Assembly (NCBI RefSeq): GCF_046630445.1
Contig: NC_092341.1
Coordinates: forward strand, 26,550,001 to 26,614,000
Length of the DNA stretch: 64,000 bases
DNA from: Rutidosis leptorrhynchoides
Taxonomy: Eukaryota > Streptophyta > Magnoliopsida > Asterales > Asteraceae
Reading direction: 5' to 3'
Every line of letters starts with the position of its first letter. The stretch's first letter is position 1. Made by a program: the position numbers and the translations under genes. Below, piece after piece: positions 1 to 11,549 of the stretch. The notes under the pieces were generated by a model. It made no database searches and was not told where the DNA came from. It saw only the letters and a list, made by a program, of their open reading frames with translations.

Positions 1-1130
1 TTGGACAAAAGAACGACACTTGTGGAAATTAGACTATGGGCTATTAATGGGCTTTATATTTGTTTAACTAAATGATAATTTGTTAATGTTAATATAAAGA
101 TTTACAATTGGACGTCCCTATAAATAACCATATACACTCGATCGGATACGATGGGCAGGGTATTTATATGTACGAATAATCGTTCATTTAACCGGACACG
201 GGAATGGATTAATAACCACTAGAATTATTAAAACAGGGGTGAAATTATGTACAAGGACACTTGGCATAATTGATAACAAAGTATTAAAACCTTGGGTTAC
301 ACGCAGTCGACATCCTGGTGTAATTATTAAATAAAGTATTAAAACCTTGTTACAGTTTAAGTCCCCAATTAGTTGGAATATTTAACTTCGGGTATAAGGA
401 TAATTTGACGAGGATACTCGCACTTTATATTTATGACTGATGGACTGTTATGGACAAAAACCAGACGGACATATTAAATAATCCAGGACGAAGGACAATT
501 AACCCATGGGCATAAAACTAAAATCCACACGTCAAACATCATGATTACGGAAGTTTAAATAAGCATAATTCTTTTATTTCATATTTAATTTCCTTTATTT
601 TATATTTAATTGCACTTCTAATTATCGCACTTTTATTTATTGTTATTATATTTAATTGCACTTTTTATTATCGTACTTTTTAATTATCGCAAGTTTATTT
701 TATCGCACTTTTATTTATCGCAATTTTATTATCGTTATTTACTTTACGCTTTAAATTAAGTCTTTTATTTATTTAATATTTTTACATTTTGTTTTAACTG
801 CAACTAAAGTTTTAAAATCGACAAACCGGTCATTATACGGTAAAAACCCCCCTTTATAATAATAATATTACTTATATATATATTTGTATTTTTATAAAAT
901 AAAACTAATATAGCGTTAAGCTTTGTTTAAAGATTTTCCCTGTGGAACGAACCGGACTTACTAAAAACTACACTACTGTACGATTAGGTACACTGCCTAT
1001 AAGTGTTGTAGCAAGGTTTAAGTATATCCATTCTATAAATAAATAAATATCTTGTGTAAAATTGTATCGTATTTACTAGTATTTCCTTGTAAAATTTAAT
1101 AGTATTTTATACCCCTTAGCTTTAACATCA
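1..1130 (+). mobile_element. E: 3' part of an Athila-type LTR (5' end outside the window)
   Basis: This stretch is a diverged reverse complement of the first 1.1 kb of the LTR at 7419-9408. Shared landmarks are the segment around 800-1060, which carries the CGACAAACCGGTCATTA block, and the run of degenerate GCACTTTTATTTATCGCA-type repeats at 600-740. It ends in ACATCA at 1130, which matches the CACATCA end of that LTR family, so E reads in + orientation, opposite to element A. No primer-binding site follows, so it is a 3' LTR or a solo LTR. Its last 60 bases differ clearly from the other copies, so it is an older or different subfamily member. Confidence 0.8.
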
Positions 1131-1191
1131 GATACCTATAGTAAATCGATTAAATAAAAGAAAATCCTCAACCAACGGACCAAAGTTAATA

Positions 1192-1563
1192 ATGGTCAAT
1201 GGTATTTCCGCCGAGGAAGCAAAATATTGGGGAGATTACCAATTTTTCGATGAATCGGATCCCGATGAGGATTCCGATGATGTTATAGAAATTACCTCGA
1301 CCCAATTTAATAAAGCGAAAGAAAATAATAAGGGAAAAGGTATAAAAATAAAGAAACCCGATTCCAACCCCGATGAACTTTATATGTATCGGAAACATCC
1401 GTATTTCCTAAAATGTAACAATGACCCGGGAACCTCTAAACCACCAGGTTTTTCTAAACCATTATGGAAAATGACGGCTCATATTAGAGGAACACCATAT
1501 ATTGCTAGAAAATTAGGAAAACGAACCAAGTCCGAAGAAGAAGAAACCAGTGATTCAGATTAG
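1192..1563 (+). CDS. unidentified acidic 123-aa protein
   Basis: I do not recognise this open frame. It starts at the first ATG after LTR E and ends at TAG 1561. Residues 18-33 are strongly acidic (ESDPDEDSDDVIEIT), a basic stretch rich in Lys follows (residues 40-56), and the C-terminus is again acidic with Ser (SEEEETSDSD). A central Pro/Tyr-rich part (DELYMYRKHPYF) looks like real coding sequence. It has no signal peptide or membrane segment. It lies 130 bp upstream of the F-box pseudogene in the same orientation. It could be a host gene fragment, part of an element leader, or an exon of a longer gene; the sequence alone does not decide. Confidence 0.45.
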   Translation: MVNGISAEEAKYWGDYQFFDESDPDEDSDDVIEITSTQFNKAKENNKGKGIKIKKPDSNPDELYMYRKHPYFLKCNNDPGTSKPPGFSKPLWKMTAHIRGTPYIARKLGKRTKSEEEETSDSD

Positions 1564-1694
1564 AGGGTTGTAATCATGTTGTGTATTATATGTATTGTAG
1601 TGTGCTTGTACTTTTATGTTCTATGTAAAAAAATTTCTTGTATTGTTTGTTATTACGAATCTAATCCTTGTCTATTTTACAGTATAAAAACAAA

Positions 1695-2838
1695 ATGGAC
1701 GTTAAGGGTAGACAATCGAATATTTTAGAAGACCTACCAGAGGATATGATTGAGGAAATCTTGTCTAGAGTCGGTCAGAATTCATCAGCACATTTAGTTA
1801 TGGCGAAATTAACTTGTCAAACATTTGAAAGACTTTCCAGAAATGCCTTAGTTTATAAAAGGCTTTCCTTTGATAGGTGGGGTATATCCACTGTTGTAAA
1901 CGGCGTCCGTTGCGGCCGTTGCGACGCCCGTTGCGGCGTTTTGGTGAGTAAACCGTTTCGACCCCATCCCGTTTTCTTATAAGCTGGTCAACGGTCAAAA
2001 GTCAGGTCAAATGCAGGAAAAATTGGGTCAACGCCTGTCAAAAGTCAGAAATTCTGTTAAAATCGGTCATAAGTCGGTCAAATCAATCAAAATTGACTTA
2101 GTTTAGTATTCCATTTTGTATTATATTAATGCTAATAACAATTATATGTACAAACTTGTGAACGAAGGTTTTTTAGCTCTAAAATATGTGTAAATATATA
2201 TTTATATATATATATATAAGTCAACATTAGTCAACATCCGTTTCGACCCCGTCTCTGCCCCGTTTTTTCCGTTGCGACGTTTTGAGGTCGTTACCGTTTC
2301 GGCCCCGCCTTGCGTCTTTTTCAACCTTGGGTATATCACATTGGGGTGACCGTAAGTTACGCCGTGTTTTCTTTAAAGCATTAAATGCATGGAACCCAAA
2401 TGCAATTTTACGCTACGGGTTAAGAACATATTTTGACTCAACATATCCCAACATAGGATTTCGTGAATTAGAAAGAGCTTCTAACATGCAACATAAAGAA
2501 GCATGTTATGCTTACGGGTTAGTGATGTTCGCTTCTTACCAAAGTGAGAAAAAGAACATCGGATTGCAACTTTTAAATAAAACCTTCCCACAAGTGACGG
2601 ATTCAGTAGTTGGGGTGAGAAATAAGGTTTTTAGATTATTACGGGGCTGTTGGACATTACGAAACCCTCGTCAATTTTTGATGACATTACAACATGCTGC
2701 CTAGCCAATGGTCATAACGGTTATTTTCCACAAGACCAAGGATGGGAAGTCGTCTTAGTAAAACCAGAATGCATGACTTGTTTCTGGACTTATGAATTAC
2801 GTGTCTTTATTTCCTTTGCTGAACAACTTGCGTATTAA
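1695..2838 (+). pseudogene. F-box protein pseudogene (At1g67623-like), split by an insertion
   Basis: The start codon lies 14 bases after a likely splice acceptor (TTTTACAG, 1675-1682). Residues 12-60 form an F-box (LPEDMIEEILSRV, then AKLTCQTFERLS), the Skp1-binding module of SCF ubiquitin ligases. The frame reaches FDRWGIS and is interrupted at 1889 by a 440-bp insertion. It resumes at 2338 as HWGDRKLRRVFFKALN in the frame expected once the insertion and one 9-bp repeat are ignored. A second lesion, a one-base frameshift between about 2645 and 2690, moves the reading to the frame that holds the Cys-rich C-terminus (PECMTCFWTYELRVF), ending at TAA 2836. F-box proteins of this plant group have a short F-box plus such a Cys/Trp tail; the assignment is from remembered family features. 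The product cannot be made from this copy. Confidence 0.75.
1889..2328. mobile_element. 440-bp insertion in the F-box gene with 9-bp target duplication
   Basis: The 9-mer GGGTATATC flanks the insertion at 1880-1888 and 2329-2337, and removing one copy plus the insertion restores the F-box reading frame. A 9-bp duplication is typical of Mutator-like elements. Terminal inverted repeats are weak at best (both ends share a GTTG-AAA core near the tip), so it would be a small non-autonomous or non-TIR MULE. The inside has CG-rich ends made of CCGTTGCG/CGTTTCGACCCC direct repeats, a central run of GTCAA/TTGAC motifs (1982-2100) and a TA-rich patch near 2190-2220. It codes for nothing. Confidence 0.7.
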
Positions 2839-3161
2839 CTAGATTTATCTTCAAAACTGTCCTGTATCATAGTGTACTATATTTCATGTTATATGTAATA
2901 TATCGAAGTTGTAAGTTTGAAGAATATTTGTATGTGATATATTATTATAATCAGTTTTTCATATGGAATTGTAGTAGTTGAATTGTATATTAGCTACTAA
3001 GTATGAACTTAACGGGTAGGTAGTACCCGAATTTAAACTTATAAAACGCTAATATGAAGAAAAAGCTTTTATAAATGAGTTCATATTATGCTACGTAATA
3101 CTATTGACTACTCTTAATATTCTGTATGATTAACTTGATTCAGTTGGCTATTTTGAAGGAA
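2839..3161 (+). other. leader upstream of H gag, with a short hairpin
   Basis: No gene is seen. The stretch is AT-rich and contains the hairpin CGGGT-AGGTAGT-ACCCG at 3013-3029, about 130 bp before gag. The same motif occurs before the gag position in elements B (24074-24090) and C (45658-45674, - strand), so this is probably the leader of H. The 5' LTR and primer-binding site of H are not in the window. Confidence 0.55.
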
Positions 3162-4400
3162 ATGGCACCGACTACTCGACACACCATGAATATGAGCGAA
3201 GAGAAATTTCGTACCTTTCTTGCTACAAACATAGCCGCAGTACAGGCTGCGCTACATACCAACAATAACTCTGAATCTAGCAATGCAGCTAATGATGTAA
3301 GAAATCGTGTAGGATGCTCCTACAAAGAATTCGCTGCCTGCAAACCTTTGGAATTTGATGGAACCGAATGACCAATTGGATTGAAACGGTGGACCGAGAA
3401 AGTCGAATCGGTGTTTTCCATAAGTAAGTGTACTGAAGAGGAAAAAGTTAAGTACGCTACGCATACCTTCACAGGTACTGCGTTAACGTGGTGGAACACC
3501 TACCTTGAACTGGTAGGACAAAATGCTGCTTACGCACTACCGTGGTCGGCATTCAAGCAGTTGATGAACGAGCAGTACCGTCCTAGAAACGAAGTCAATA
3601 AACTCAAGGCAGAACTTAGAGAGTTACGAACACAAGGGTTCAACGTTACCACATATGAACGACGATTCACAGAGTTGTGCCTATTGTTTCCGGGAGCATT
3701 CAAAGATGAAAAAGAGAAGATCGACACATTTGTAAAAGGGTTACCAGTAAGGATTCAAGAAGATGTGAGTTCACACGAGCCCGCTTCTATACAGAAGACA
3801 AGTCGAATGGCTCATAAACTCATAAATCAGATTAAGGGAAGAATTAAAGAGCAGGCGGCCGAAGAAGCCAACATGAAACAACTCAAGAGGAAGTGGGAGG
3901 AAAACGGTGACAAGAGTCACCAGTACAACAACAACAACATCAACAATTACAACCACAATCGCAACAACTATCCCAACAACCGCAACAACAATCGCAACAA
4001 TATCCGTAATCCTAACAATAACTACAACAAATATCCCAACAACAACAACTACAACAACCGTTTCAACAACAATAACTATCCCAACAACAACCTCAATAAC
4101 AACAACGGCAACAAAAACCAAAAATAGCCATGTCATAGCTGTGAAGAAAATCATCAGGGGTTTTGCACGACATTTTGCAACAGGTGTAAAAGTAGTGGTC
4201 ATAGCGCGACAAAGTGTGAGGTCTACGGACCAAAGTTTAACAGAACTAAAGGAACAAATAATTTAGGAACAAGTAATGCCGAAACGAATAGTGTCGGAGA
4301 AAGTAATACCAACGCTGTTTGTTATAAATGTGGAAAACCGGGCCACATTATTAGAAATTGCCCGAATCAGGGGAATACTAATGGGCAGGGCCGTGGAAGA
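3162..4400 (+). pseudogene. H gag (Tekay/Del-like Ty3 element), broken by stops
   Basis: The frame starts with MAPTTRHTMNMSEEKF at 3162. It contains the retrotransposon gag core (KVESVFSISKC, then TFTGTALTWWNTY and the YRPRNEVNKLKAELREL segment), an extremely Asn-rich tail (3920-4120), and zinc knuckles: CHSCEENHQGFC at 4131, CNRCKSSGHSATKC next, and CYKCGKPGHIIRNC near 4320. Gag packages the element RNA in cytoplasmic particles. In-frame stops lie at 3369 (TGA) and 4125 (TAG). No frameshift is needed, because the knuckles and pol stay in the same frame. The ATG at 3126 upstream is possible, but 3162 fits the family start better. The pol feature follows without a break. Confidence 0.85.
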
Positions 4401-7400
4401 GTTTTCAATATTAATGCGGCAGAAGCACAGGAAGACCCGGAGCTTGTTACGGGTACGTTTCTTATTGATGATAAATCTGCTTATGTTTTATTTGATTCGG
4501 GTGCGGATAGAAGCTATATGAGTAGAGAATTTTGTGCTAAATTAAGTTGCCTATTGACGCCTTTGGATAGTAAATTTTTACTCGAATTAGCAAACGGTAA
4601 ATTAATTTCAGCAGATAATATATGTCGGGAGAGAGAAATTAAACTGGGGGAAGAAACGTTTAAAATTGATTTAATACCAGTCAAGTTAGGAAGTTTTGAT
4701 GTAATAATTGGCATGGACTGGTTGAAAAAGGTGAGAGCAGAGGTCGTTTGTTACAAAAATGCGATTCGCATTATGCGTGAAAAAGGAAAATCTTTAATGG
4801 TGTACGGAGAAAAGAACAACGCGAAATTAAATCTTATTAGTAGTTTGAAGGCGCAAAAACTAATAAGAAAAGGTTGTTACTTCATTCTGGCACACATCGA
4901 GGAAGTTAAACCTGAAGAAAAGAACATCAGTGATGTTCCCGTCGCAAAAGAATTTTCCGATGTATTTTCGAAAGAATTACCGGGATTACCCCCACATCGA
5001 TCCGTTGAATTTCAAATAGACCTTGTACCAGGAGCTGCACCAATAGCTCGTGCTCCATACAGACTCGCACCCTGTGAAATGAAAGAATTACAAAGTCAGT
5101 TATAGGAACTTTTAGAGCGTGGTTTCATTCGACCAATCACATCACTATGGGGTGCTCCTGTTTTGTTTGTCAAGAAGAAAGATGGTACATTTAGGTTGTG
5201 TATCGACTACCGAGAGTTGAACAAACTTACCATCAAGAACCGCTACCCACTACTGAGAATCGACGACTTATTTGATCAACTACAAGGCTCGTCTATTTAT
5301 TCAAAGATCGATTTACGTTCTGGATATCATCAAATACGGGTGAAGGAGGATGATATTCCAAAGACTGCTTTTAGGACGTGTTACGATCATTACGAGTTTA
5401 TGGTTATGCCGTTTGGATTAACTAACACACCAGCTGTGTTCATGGACCTCATGAACTGAGTGTGTGGGCCATATCTTGACAAGTTTGTCATTATTTTTAT
5501 CGATGACATACTTATTTACTCGAAGAATGATCAAGAGCACGAAGAACATTTGAGAAAATTGCTAGAGTTGCTGAGAAAAGATAAACTGTACGCTAAGTTT
5601 TCAAAGTGTGCATTTTGGTTGGAAGAAGTTCAATTCCTCGGTCACATAGTGAACAAAGAAGGTATTCAGGTGGATCCAGCAAAGATTAAAACCGTTGAGA
5701 AGTGGGAAACCCCGAAAACTCCGAAACACATACGCCAGTTTTTAGGACTAGCTGGTTACTACAGAAGGTTCATCCAAGACTTTTCCAGAATAGCAAAACC
5801 CTTGACTGCATTAACGCATAAAGGGAAGAAATTTGAATGGAAAGATGAACAAGAGAAAGCGTTTCAATTGTTAAAGAAAAAGTTAACTACGGCACCTATA
5901 TTGTCATTACCTGAAGGGAATGAAGATTTTGTGATATATTGTGACGCCTCAAAGCAAGGTCTCGGTTGTGTATTAATACAATGAATGAAAGTAATTGCTT
6001 ATGCGTCTAAACAATTGAAGATTCACGAACAGAATTATACGACGCATGATTTGTAATTAGGCGCGGTTGTTTTTGCATTAAAGACTTGGAGGCACTACTT
6101 ATATGGGGTCAAAAGTATTATATATACCGACCACAAAAGTCTTCGACACATATTTAATCAGAAACAACTGAATATGAGGCAGCGTAGGTGGATTGAATTG
6201 TTGAATGATTACGACTTTGAGATTCGTTACCACCCGGGGAAGGCAAATGTGGTAGCCGACACCTTGAGCAGAAAGGACAGAGAACCCATTAGAGTAAAAG
6301 CTATGAATATAATGATTCACACTAACCTTACTACTCAAATAAAGGAGGCGCAACAAGGAGTTTTAAAAGAGAGAAATTTAAAGGATGAAATACCCAAAGG
6401 ATCGGAGAAGCATCTTAATATTCGGGAAGACGGAACCCGGTATAGGGCTGAAAGAATTTGGGTACCAAAATTTGGAGATCTGAGAGAAATGGTACTTAGA
6501 GAAGCTCATAAAACCAGATACTCAATACATCCTGGAACGGGGAAGATGTACAAGGATCTCAAGAAACATTTTTGGTGGCCAGGTATGAAAGCCGATGTTG
6601 CTAAATACGTGGGGGAATGTTTGAAGTGTTCTAAGGTCAAAGCGGAGCATCAGAAACCATCAGGTCTACTTCAACAACCCGAAATTCCGAAATAGAAATG
6701 GGAAAACATTACCATAGATTTCATCACTAAATTGCCAAGGACTGCAAGTGGTTTTGATACTATATGGGTAATAGTTGATCGTCTCACCAAATCAGCACAC
6801 TTCCTACCAATAAGAGGAGATGACAAGATGGAGAATTTAGCACGAATGTATTTGAAGGAAGTCGTCTCCAGACATGGAATACCAATCTCTATTATCTCTG
6901 ATAGGGATGGCAGATTTATTTCAAGATTCTTGCAGACATTACAGCAAGCATTAGGAACTCGGCTAGACATGAGTACTGCCTATCATCCACAAACTGATGG
7001 GCAGAGCGAAAGGACGATACAAACCCTTGAAGACAGGCTACGAACATGTGTTATTGATTTCGAAAATAGTTGGGATCGACATCTACCGTTAGCAGAATTT
7101 TCCTACAACAACAGCTACCATTCAAGCATTGAGATGGCGCCGTTTGAAGCACTTTATGGTAGAAAGTGCAGGTCTCCAATTTGTTGGAGTGAAGTGGGGG
7201 ATAGACAGATTACGGGTCCGGAGATAATACAAGAAACTACCGAGAAGATCATCCAAATTCAACAACGGTTGAAAACCGTCCAAAGTCGACAAAAGAGCTA
7301 CGCCGACATTAAAAGAAAAGATATAGAATTTGAAATTGAAGAGATGGTCATGCTTAAGATTGCACCTTGGAAAGGCGTTGTTCGATTTGGTAAACGAGGG

Positions 7401-7418
7401 AAATTAAATCCAAGGTAT
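4401..7418 (+). pseudogene. H pol copy 1: protease, RT, RNase H, integrase (interrupted)
   Basis: One frame carries the domains in order. The retropepsin has FDSGAD near 4495. RT has the [19 protein letters not shown] block at 5166 and the catalytic [10 protein letters not shown] at about 5496. RNase H has [10 protein letters not shown] at 5940 and YTDHKSLRH near 6125. Integrase has the zinc-binding H/CC part near 6510-6650 and the catalytic core with ISDRDGRF near 6890 and HPQTDGQSE near 6985. In-frame stops are at 5103 (TAG), 5457 (TGA), 5982 (TGA), 6054 (TAA) and 6693 (TAG), and no frameshifts were found, a pattern of point decay. The frame is cut after the NPRY codons (7408-7418) by the LTR of element A; the missing C-terminus is at 35684-36051. 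Part of this pol (5787-7413) recurs colinearly at 32030-33656. Confidence 0.9.
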
Positions 7419-8745
7419 TGATGTGTGCGAGGTGTACTAGGAAATAGTATTATTTTTACAACGAAATACTATTAAATAAATTACAATTTTACACAAGTTA
7501 TTTATTTATTTATAGAGTGGATATACCTAAACCTTGCTACAACACTTATAGGCAGTGTACCTAATCGTACAGTATTGTAGTTTTTAGTAAGTCCGGTTCG
7601 TCCACAGGGAACTCTTAAACAAGCTTAACGCTATAATTTTAAAAACTATATTTGTAAAAATACAAAAATATATATAAGTAATATTATTATTTAAAAAGGG
7701 GGTTTTTACCGTTTAATGACCGGTTTGTCGATTTTAAAACTTTAGTCGCAGTTAAAACCTAATGTAAAATATTAAAAATAAATATAACTTAATTTAAAGC
7801 GTAAAGTAAATAACGATAATGAAATTGCGATAAATAAAAGTGCGATAAAATAAAATTGCGATAATTAAAGAGTACGATAATTAAAAGTGCAATTAAATAT
7901 AATGACAATAAATAAAAGTGCGATAATTAAAAGTGCAATTAAATATGAAATAAAGGAATTATGCTTATTTAAACTTCCATAATCATGATGTTTGACGTGT
8001 TGATTTTTAGTTTATTCCCATGGGTTAACTGTTCTTTGTCCTGGATTATTCAATATGACCATACGGATTTGTCCATAATAGTCCATCAGTCATAATCATA
8101 AAATACTGAAGTCTTCATCAAATTATTCTTATTCCCGAAGTCAAATATTCCAACTAATTGGGGATTCGAATTGTAACAAGGTCTTAATACTTTGTTTAAT
8201 GAATACACCAGGTTATCGACTGCGTGTAAACCAAGGTTTTACTACTTTGTTAACAATTACACCAATTACCCTTGAATGTAATCCACCCCTGTTTCAACAA
8301 GTCTATTAACTATTAATCCAGTTCCGTGAACAATTATTGGTATTTATAGATATCCCGCCCACCGTGCCCAGTCAAACGTACGTGGTTATATATAAATACG
8401 TCAAATTATAAGTCTATATATTAAATTAACGAGGTATCATTTAGTTAATATAAAGCCCATTAATAGCTCATAGTCTAATTTCCACAAGTTTCGTTCTTTT
8501 GTCCAAACCCCAATTATGGTACAAAGCCCAATTACCCAATTTTAATATTTAGTCCAACATCACGATTACTTCAGCATTAAATAAGCATAATAATAACTTA
8601 GCTACGAGACATTAATTTAAAAATAACATTAACCATAACTTACAGTGATTAAAAATAGCGTAGCGTTACACGGACAGAATTTTGACTTACACCCTTACAA
8701 CATCCGCTAACATACCCTTATTATTAGAATTTAAAATTAAAATTA

Positions 8746-8748
<3 letters not shown>

Positions 8749-8805
<57 letters not shown>
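8749..8805. repeat. (AT)n microsatellite in the A LTR
   Basis: This is an uninterrupted alternating AT run of about 56 bp. The equivalent run in the second LTR (35007-35081) is longer, so the tract length has changed since the copies separated. The poly-Ile/Tyr frames through it are artefacts. Confidence 0.95.
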
Positions 8806-8808
<3 letters not shown>

Positions 8809-8893
8809 TTACGTATGAATGAGAAGAGAAAAAGATGTGTTTTAGGTTCGTGCAAAGCCTGCCTTTTATAGGCATGTGGCCAGAAAAAGGCCT

Positions 8894-8945
8894 CCATGCG
8901 ATCGCATGGTTTTATAACTGCCAGGCCATGCGATCGCATGGCCTG
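8894..8945. repeat. pair of GCGATCGC-centred palindromes in the A LTR
   Basis: Two copies of the perfect 16-bp palindrome CCATGCGATCGCATGG lie at 8894-8909 and 8926-8941, 16 bp apart. The second extends to a perfect 24-bp palindrome (8922-8945, arms CAGGCCATGCGA and its complement). The same pair is in the second LTR (35169-35184 and 35197-35220). Confidence 0.95.
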
Positions 8946-9408
8946 CTTTTCCAGCTCACATGAGCTTGTTTCTTCTGTCGACGGTTTTTTATAAATAAAT
9001 ATAATATATAAATAATTTTAAGAATTATTTAAATATTATATAATATTTATGTGCATAGTTGACTTGTAATTTTTAGTCCGTTGCATCGAGTGTTGAGAGT
9101 TGACTTTGGTCCCGGTTCTGGTTTTTCGAACGTCCTTGCGTACAATTTAATATCTTGTATTTTGCGTTTCGCTTCTTGTACTCTTGTAATTTTGAGACGT
9201 TTCTCATCAATAATTTGAACCACTTTGATTGTACTTTGTACTTTTGAGCTTTTTGGTCGTTTGCGTCTTCAATTCGTCGAATCTGTCTTTTGTCTTCACC
9301 TTTTATTATTTAAACGAATATCACTTGTAAATAGAACAATTGCAACTAAAAGCTTGTCTTTCTTGAGGGATAATGCTATGAAATATATGTTCGTTTTTAG
9401 CATTATCA

Positions 9409-11549
9409 AATATTCCCACACTTGAGCGTTGCTTGTCCTCAAGCAATATAGTCTTGAAATAAAAATACTAGAATCACTTCTTTATTCTTCACACTTTGTA
9501 CATCAGTGATTTTTATACGGCGATATAAACAATGGAAGTAACGATGTGGTTTACAGTCCCACATGACTATGAAAATTTAGATCCATTAAGGAAATTGGAT
9601 CTTTATGAAAACATTTGATATTTTGAAAATACAATCTAGCTTTTACCCTAGATAAGTTTTCCAGAATAACCCTTCACCGGTGTTTGCAAAATGTTTTTGT
9701 GGGTTTTGTGGATTTTGTGGGTTTCAGATTCGAAAATTTTAGCTCAAAACTTGCGGTTTTGTGTCACCTACTTGCTAACCTTGTATTGGGAAAGCAACAC
9801 GTCCAGTATACTTGCTCCGTATATTACCTTTTGATAAACTACCTTCCAGTTGTATAGGAAAGCGTTGAACAAGCAACTGTCAAGGCAATGTCTCCTGACA
9901 TGCTTTTAATTATGGTCTATAACGTGTCGGATGCAATTACTATCCTTTGTAGGAGCAATAGTAAAGATCACCCTATAGTTTTTCGGTCTGGCACAAGGTC
10001 CTGTCTTTGACCATGCTATGCAACCACCGTTTTTACGGTTGACACCTGATTTGGTTCAGGAGACCTAATGAATTTCAGGTGAATTCCTAGGATTTTACGT
10101 TCAATGGTAATGAACGCATTAAAAATGGGTTTTTCAGAAAACAAATCGGTTTGTAAATTTGATCAAAATATTTTCTCGTTCAAGCTCGAGTTTAGATATC
10201 ATCGAATTCCATGAGTTTCTAATTCTCAATCTTTAAGGTCAATCTCTAGGATTGAGAAATATCAGGCTTAAAAGCTGATTTTTAATCTTTAAGGAGATTA
10301 TCCTTTTTTGGGGATCTGATTCATTAGTCTTATCGAGCTAATTTGCACGGTGTCCTCCCCATTTTACGAGACAGATCCTCTCATGGTTAGGATAAGTCTG
10401 ACTACTTGGCGACCCTGTTTGATGCTGAGGTCCGTGGATTTCCAGCTGATTTTCGAGAAAACTTTTCAAGGTTTTTCGTAGACTCTACAACTGGTCTGGA
10501 CGACAACTTCCTGACCTAAATCAAGAAGCGCGTTTCTTTTTTGAAAGACTTTACTTCCTTTTAATGATGGAATTGATTCATCGTGTAGATCCATCTTTCT
10601 TTCAAATATATTATAAGAAATTGGGTAAAACGGTTAATTTTGTCCAAAACAAAAGTATCCTCAGTTATTTGTACAAAAATATGTGATATATGTTCAAAAT
10701 AACTTGGTAAATTTTTCCCACACTTGGCTTTTATTTTTCTTTCTTTGCCTTTTTATTGTCCTATATTCCATTTTAAATGAATTCTAACATTTTGGGTTGT
10801 TTCTCAATTTATGTCCTTTCCGAGGTAACAATAATTTCGGTGTTAACACCTAGTTTTATCATTCATAAATATGTATAAACATGATTTTGAATTCATTTAA
10901 TTGAAAATTTAGAAAATTTTTACTAGAATTGGGTAGTCAGTATATAAGACTAGGGCTGTTCTTTATTATCAGAGAGCACTAGATTCTAATACAACTACTG
11001 CGTTACTAGCATTTTAATGGTAACCAAGTGTTTAAATTAAAAATTTTAAAAATCCGAAAGAATTTACCCCTTCCCACACTTAAGATCTTGCAATGCCCTC
11101 ATTTGCAAGAAATCAGTACAATTTAAATTATTGAGGGTCATTAGCGTAGAAAAATGATTAAATTTTACCAAAGTTTCCAAACATATTGGCGTTTGTTTGT
11201 TGAATGATAAATGGTGCTCATCATTTGTTCATTCCGTCTTGTTGTTACATCATCACATTTGTTTTTCGTTTTGTCGTCAAAATTAGTAACTTTTGCTGAA
11301 CTTAATGCCAGTCTTTGAAAATGCGCTGTTTTACCCTGTTTTGTACAATTTACAATATACATACATACAAATATAAACAAGCATGGTAATTTGAAATGGG
11401 ACTTAAAATCCCACTTTCAAATCAAATATGAAATATTAGTACAAAATAAAAATATTAAACATTAAAAGTATCATAATATAATGTGTTTGAAAATAAACAA
11501 ACAGAAATAATAAAAATAAAAGTCATAAAAATTACCAACGGGAACTAAA
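9409..11549 (-). other. A: 3' untranslated region, no gene seen
   Basis: The stretch between the last ORF and the 3' LTR of A holds the polypurine tract at 9409-9422 (read on -). I see no convincing coding frame; the short frames are isolated and of poor composition. One copy of the AATTTCGGT...ACCTAGTTTTA module that recurs in 14200-14760 lies at 10831-10857. Long 3' untranslated stretches are usual in Athila elements. Confidence 0.6.

Larger units (their letters stand above)
7419..9408 (-). mobile_element. A: 3' LTR of the Athila-like element
   Basis: The LTR reads TGATAATGC...CACATCA on - . Its outer end abuts GGTAT (7414-7418) in H pol, the 5-bp target duplication. The inner end is followed on - by the polypurine tract AGTGTGGGAATATT (9409-9422), which marks this as the 3' LTR. 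Inside are an (AT)n tract, two GCGATCGC-centred palindromes and many degenerate GCGATAATTAAA-type short repeats (7800-7930). The length of 1990 bp fits Athila LTRs. The copy at 33662-35683 is near identical apart from the AT tract and small changes. Confidence 0.92.

Noticed and set aside
3771..4266. Val/Ile-rich ORF on - and Thr/Ile-rich ORF on + over the gag tail
   Set aside because: Both are other-frame readings of the Asn-rich gag tail (AAC repeats); the + frame 3162-4400 carries the gag core and zinc knuckles.
8687..8939. ORFs with long Ile-Tyr runs
   Set aside because: They are translations of the (AT)n tract in the LTR; the same applies at 34938-35214.
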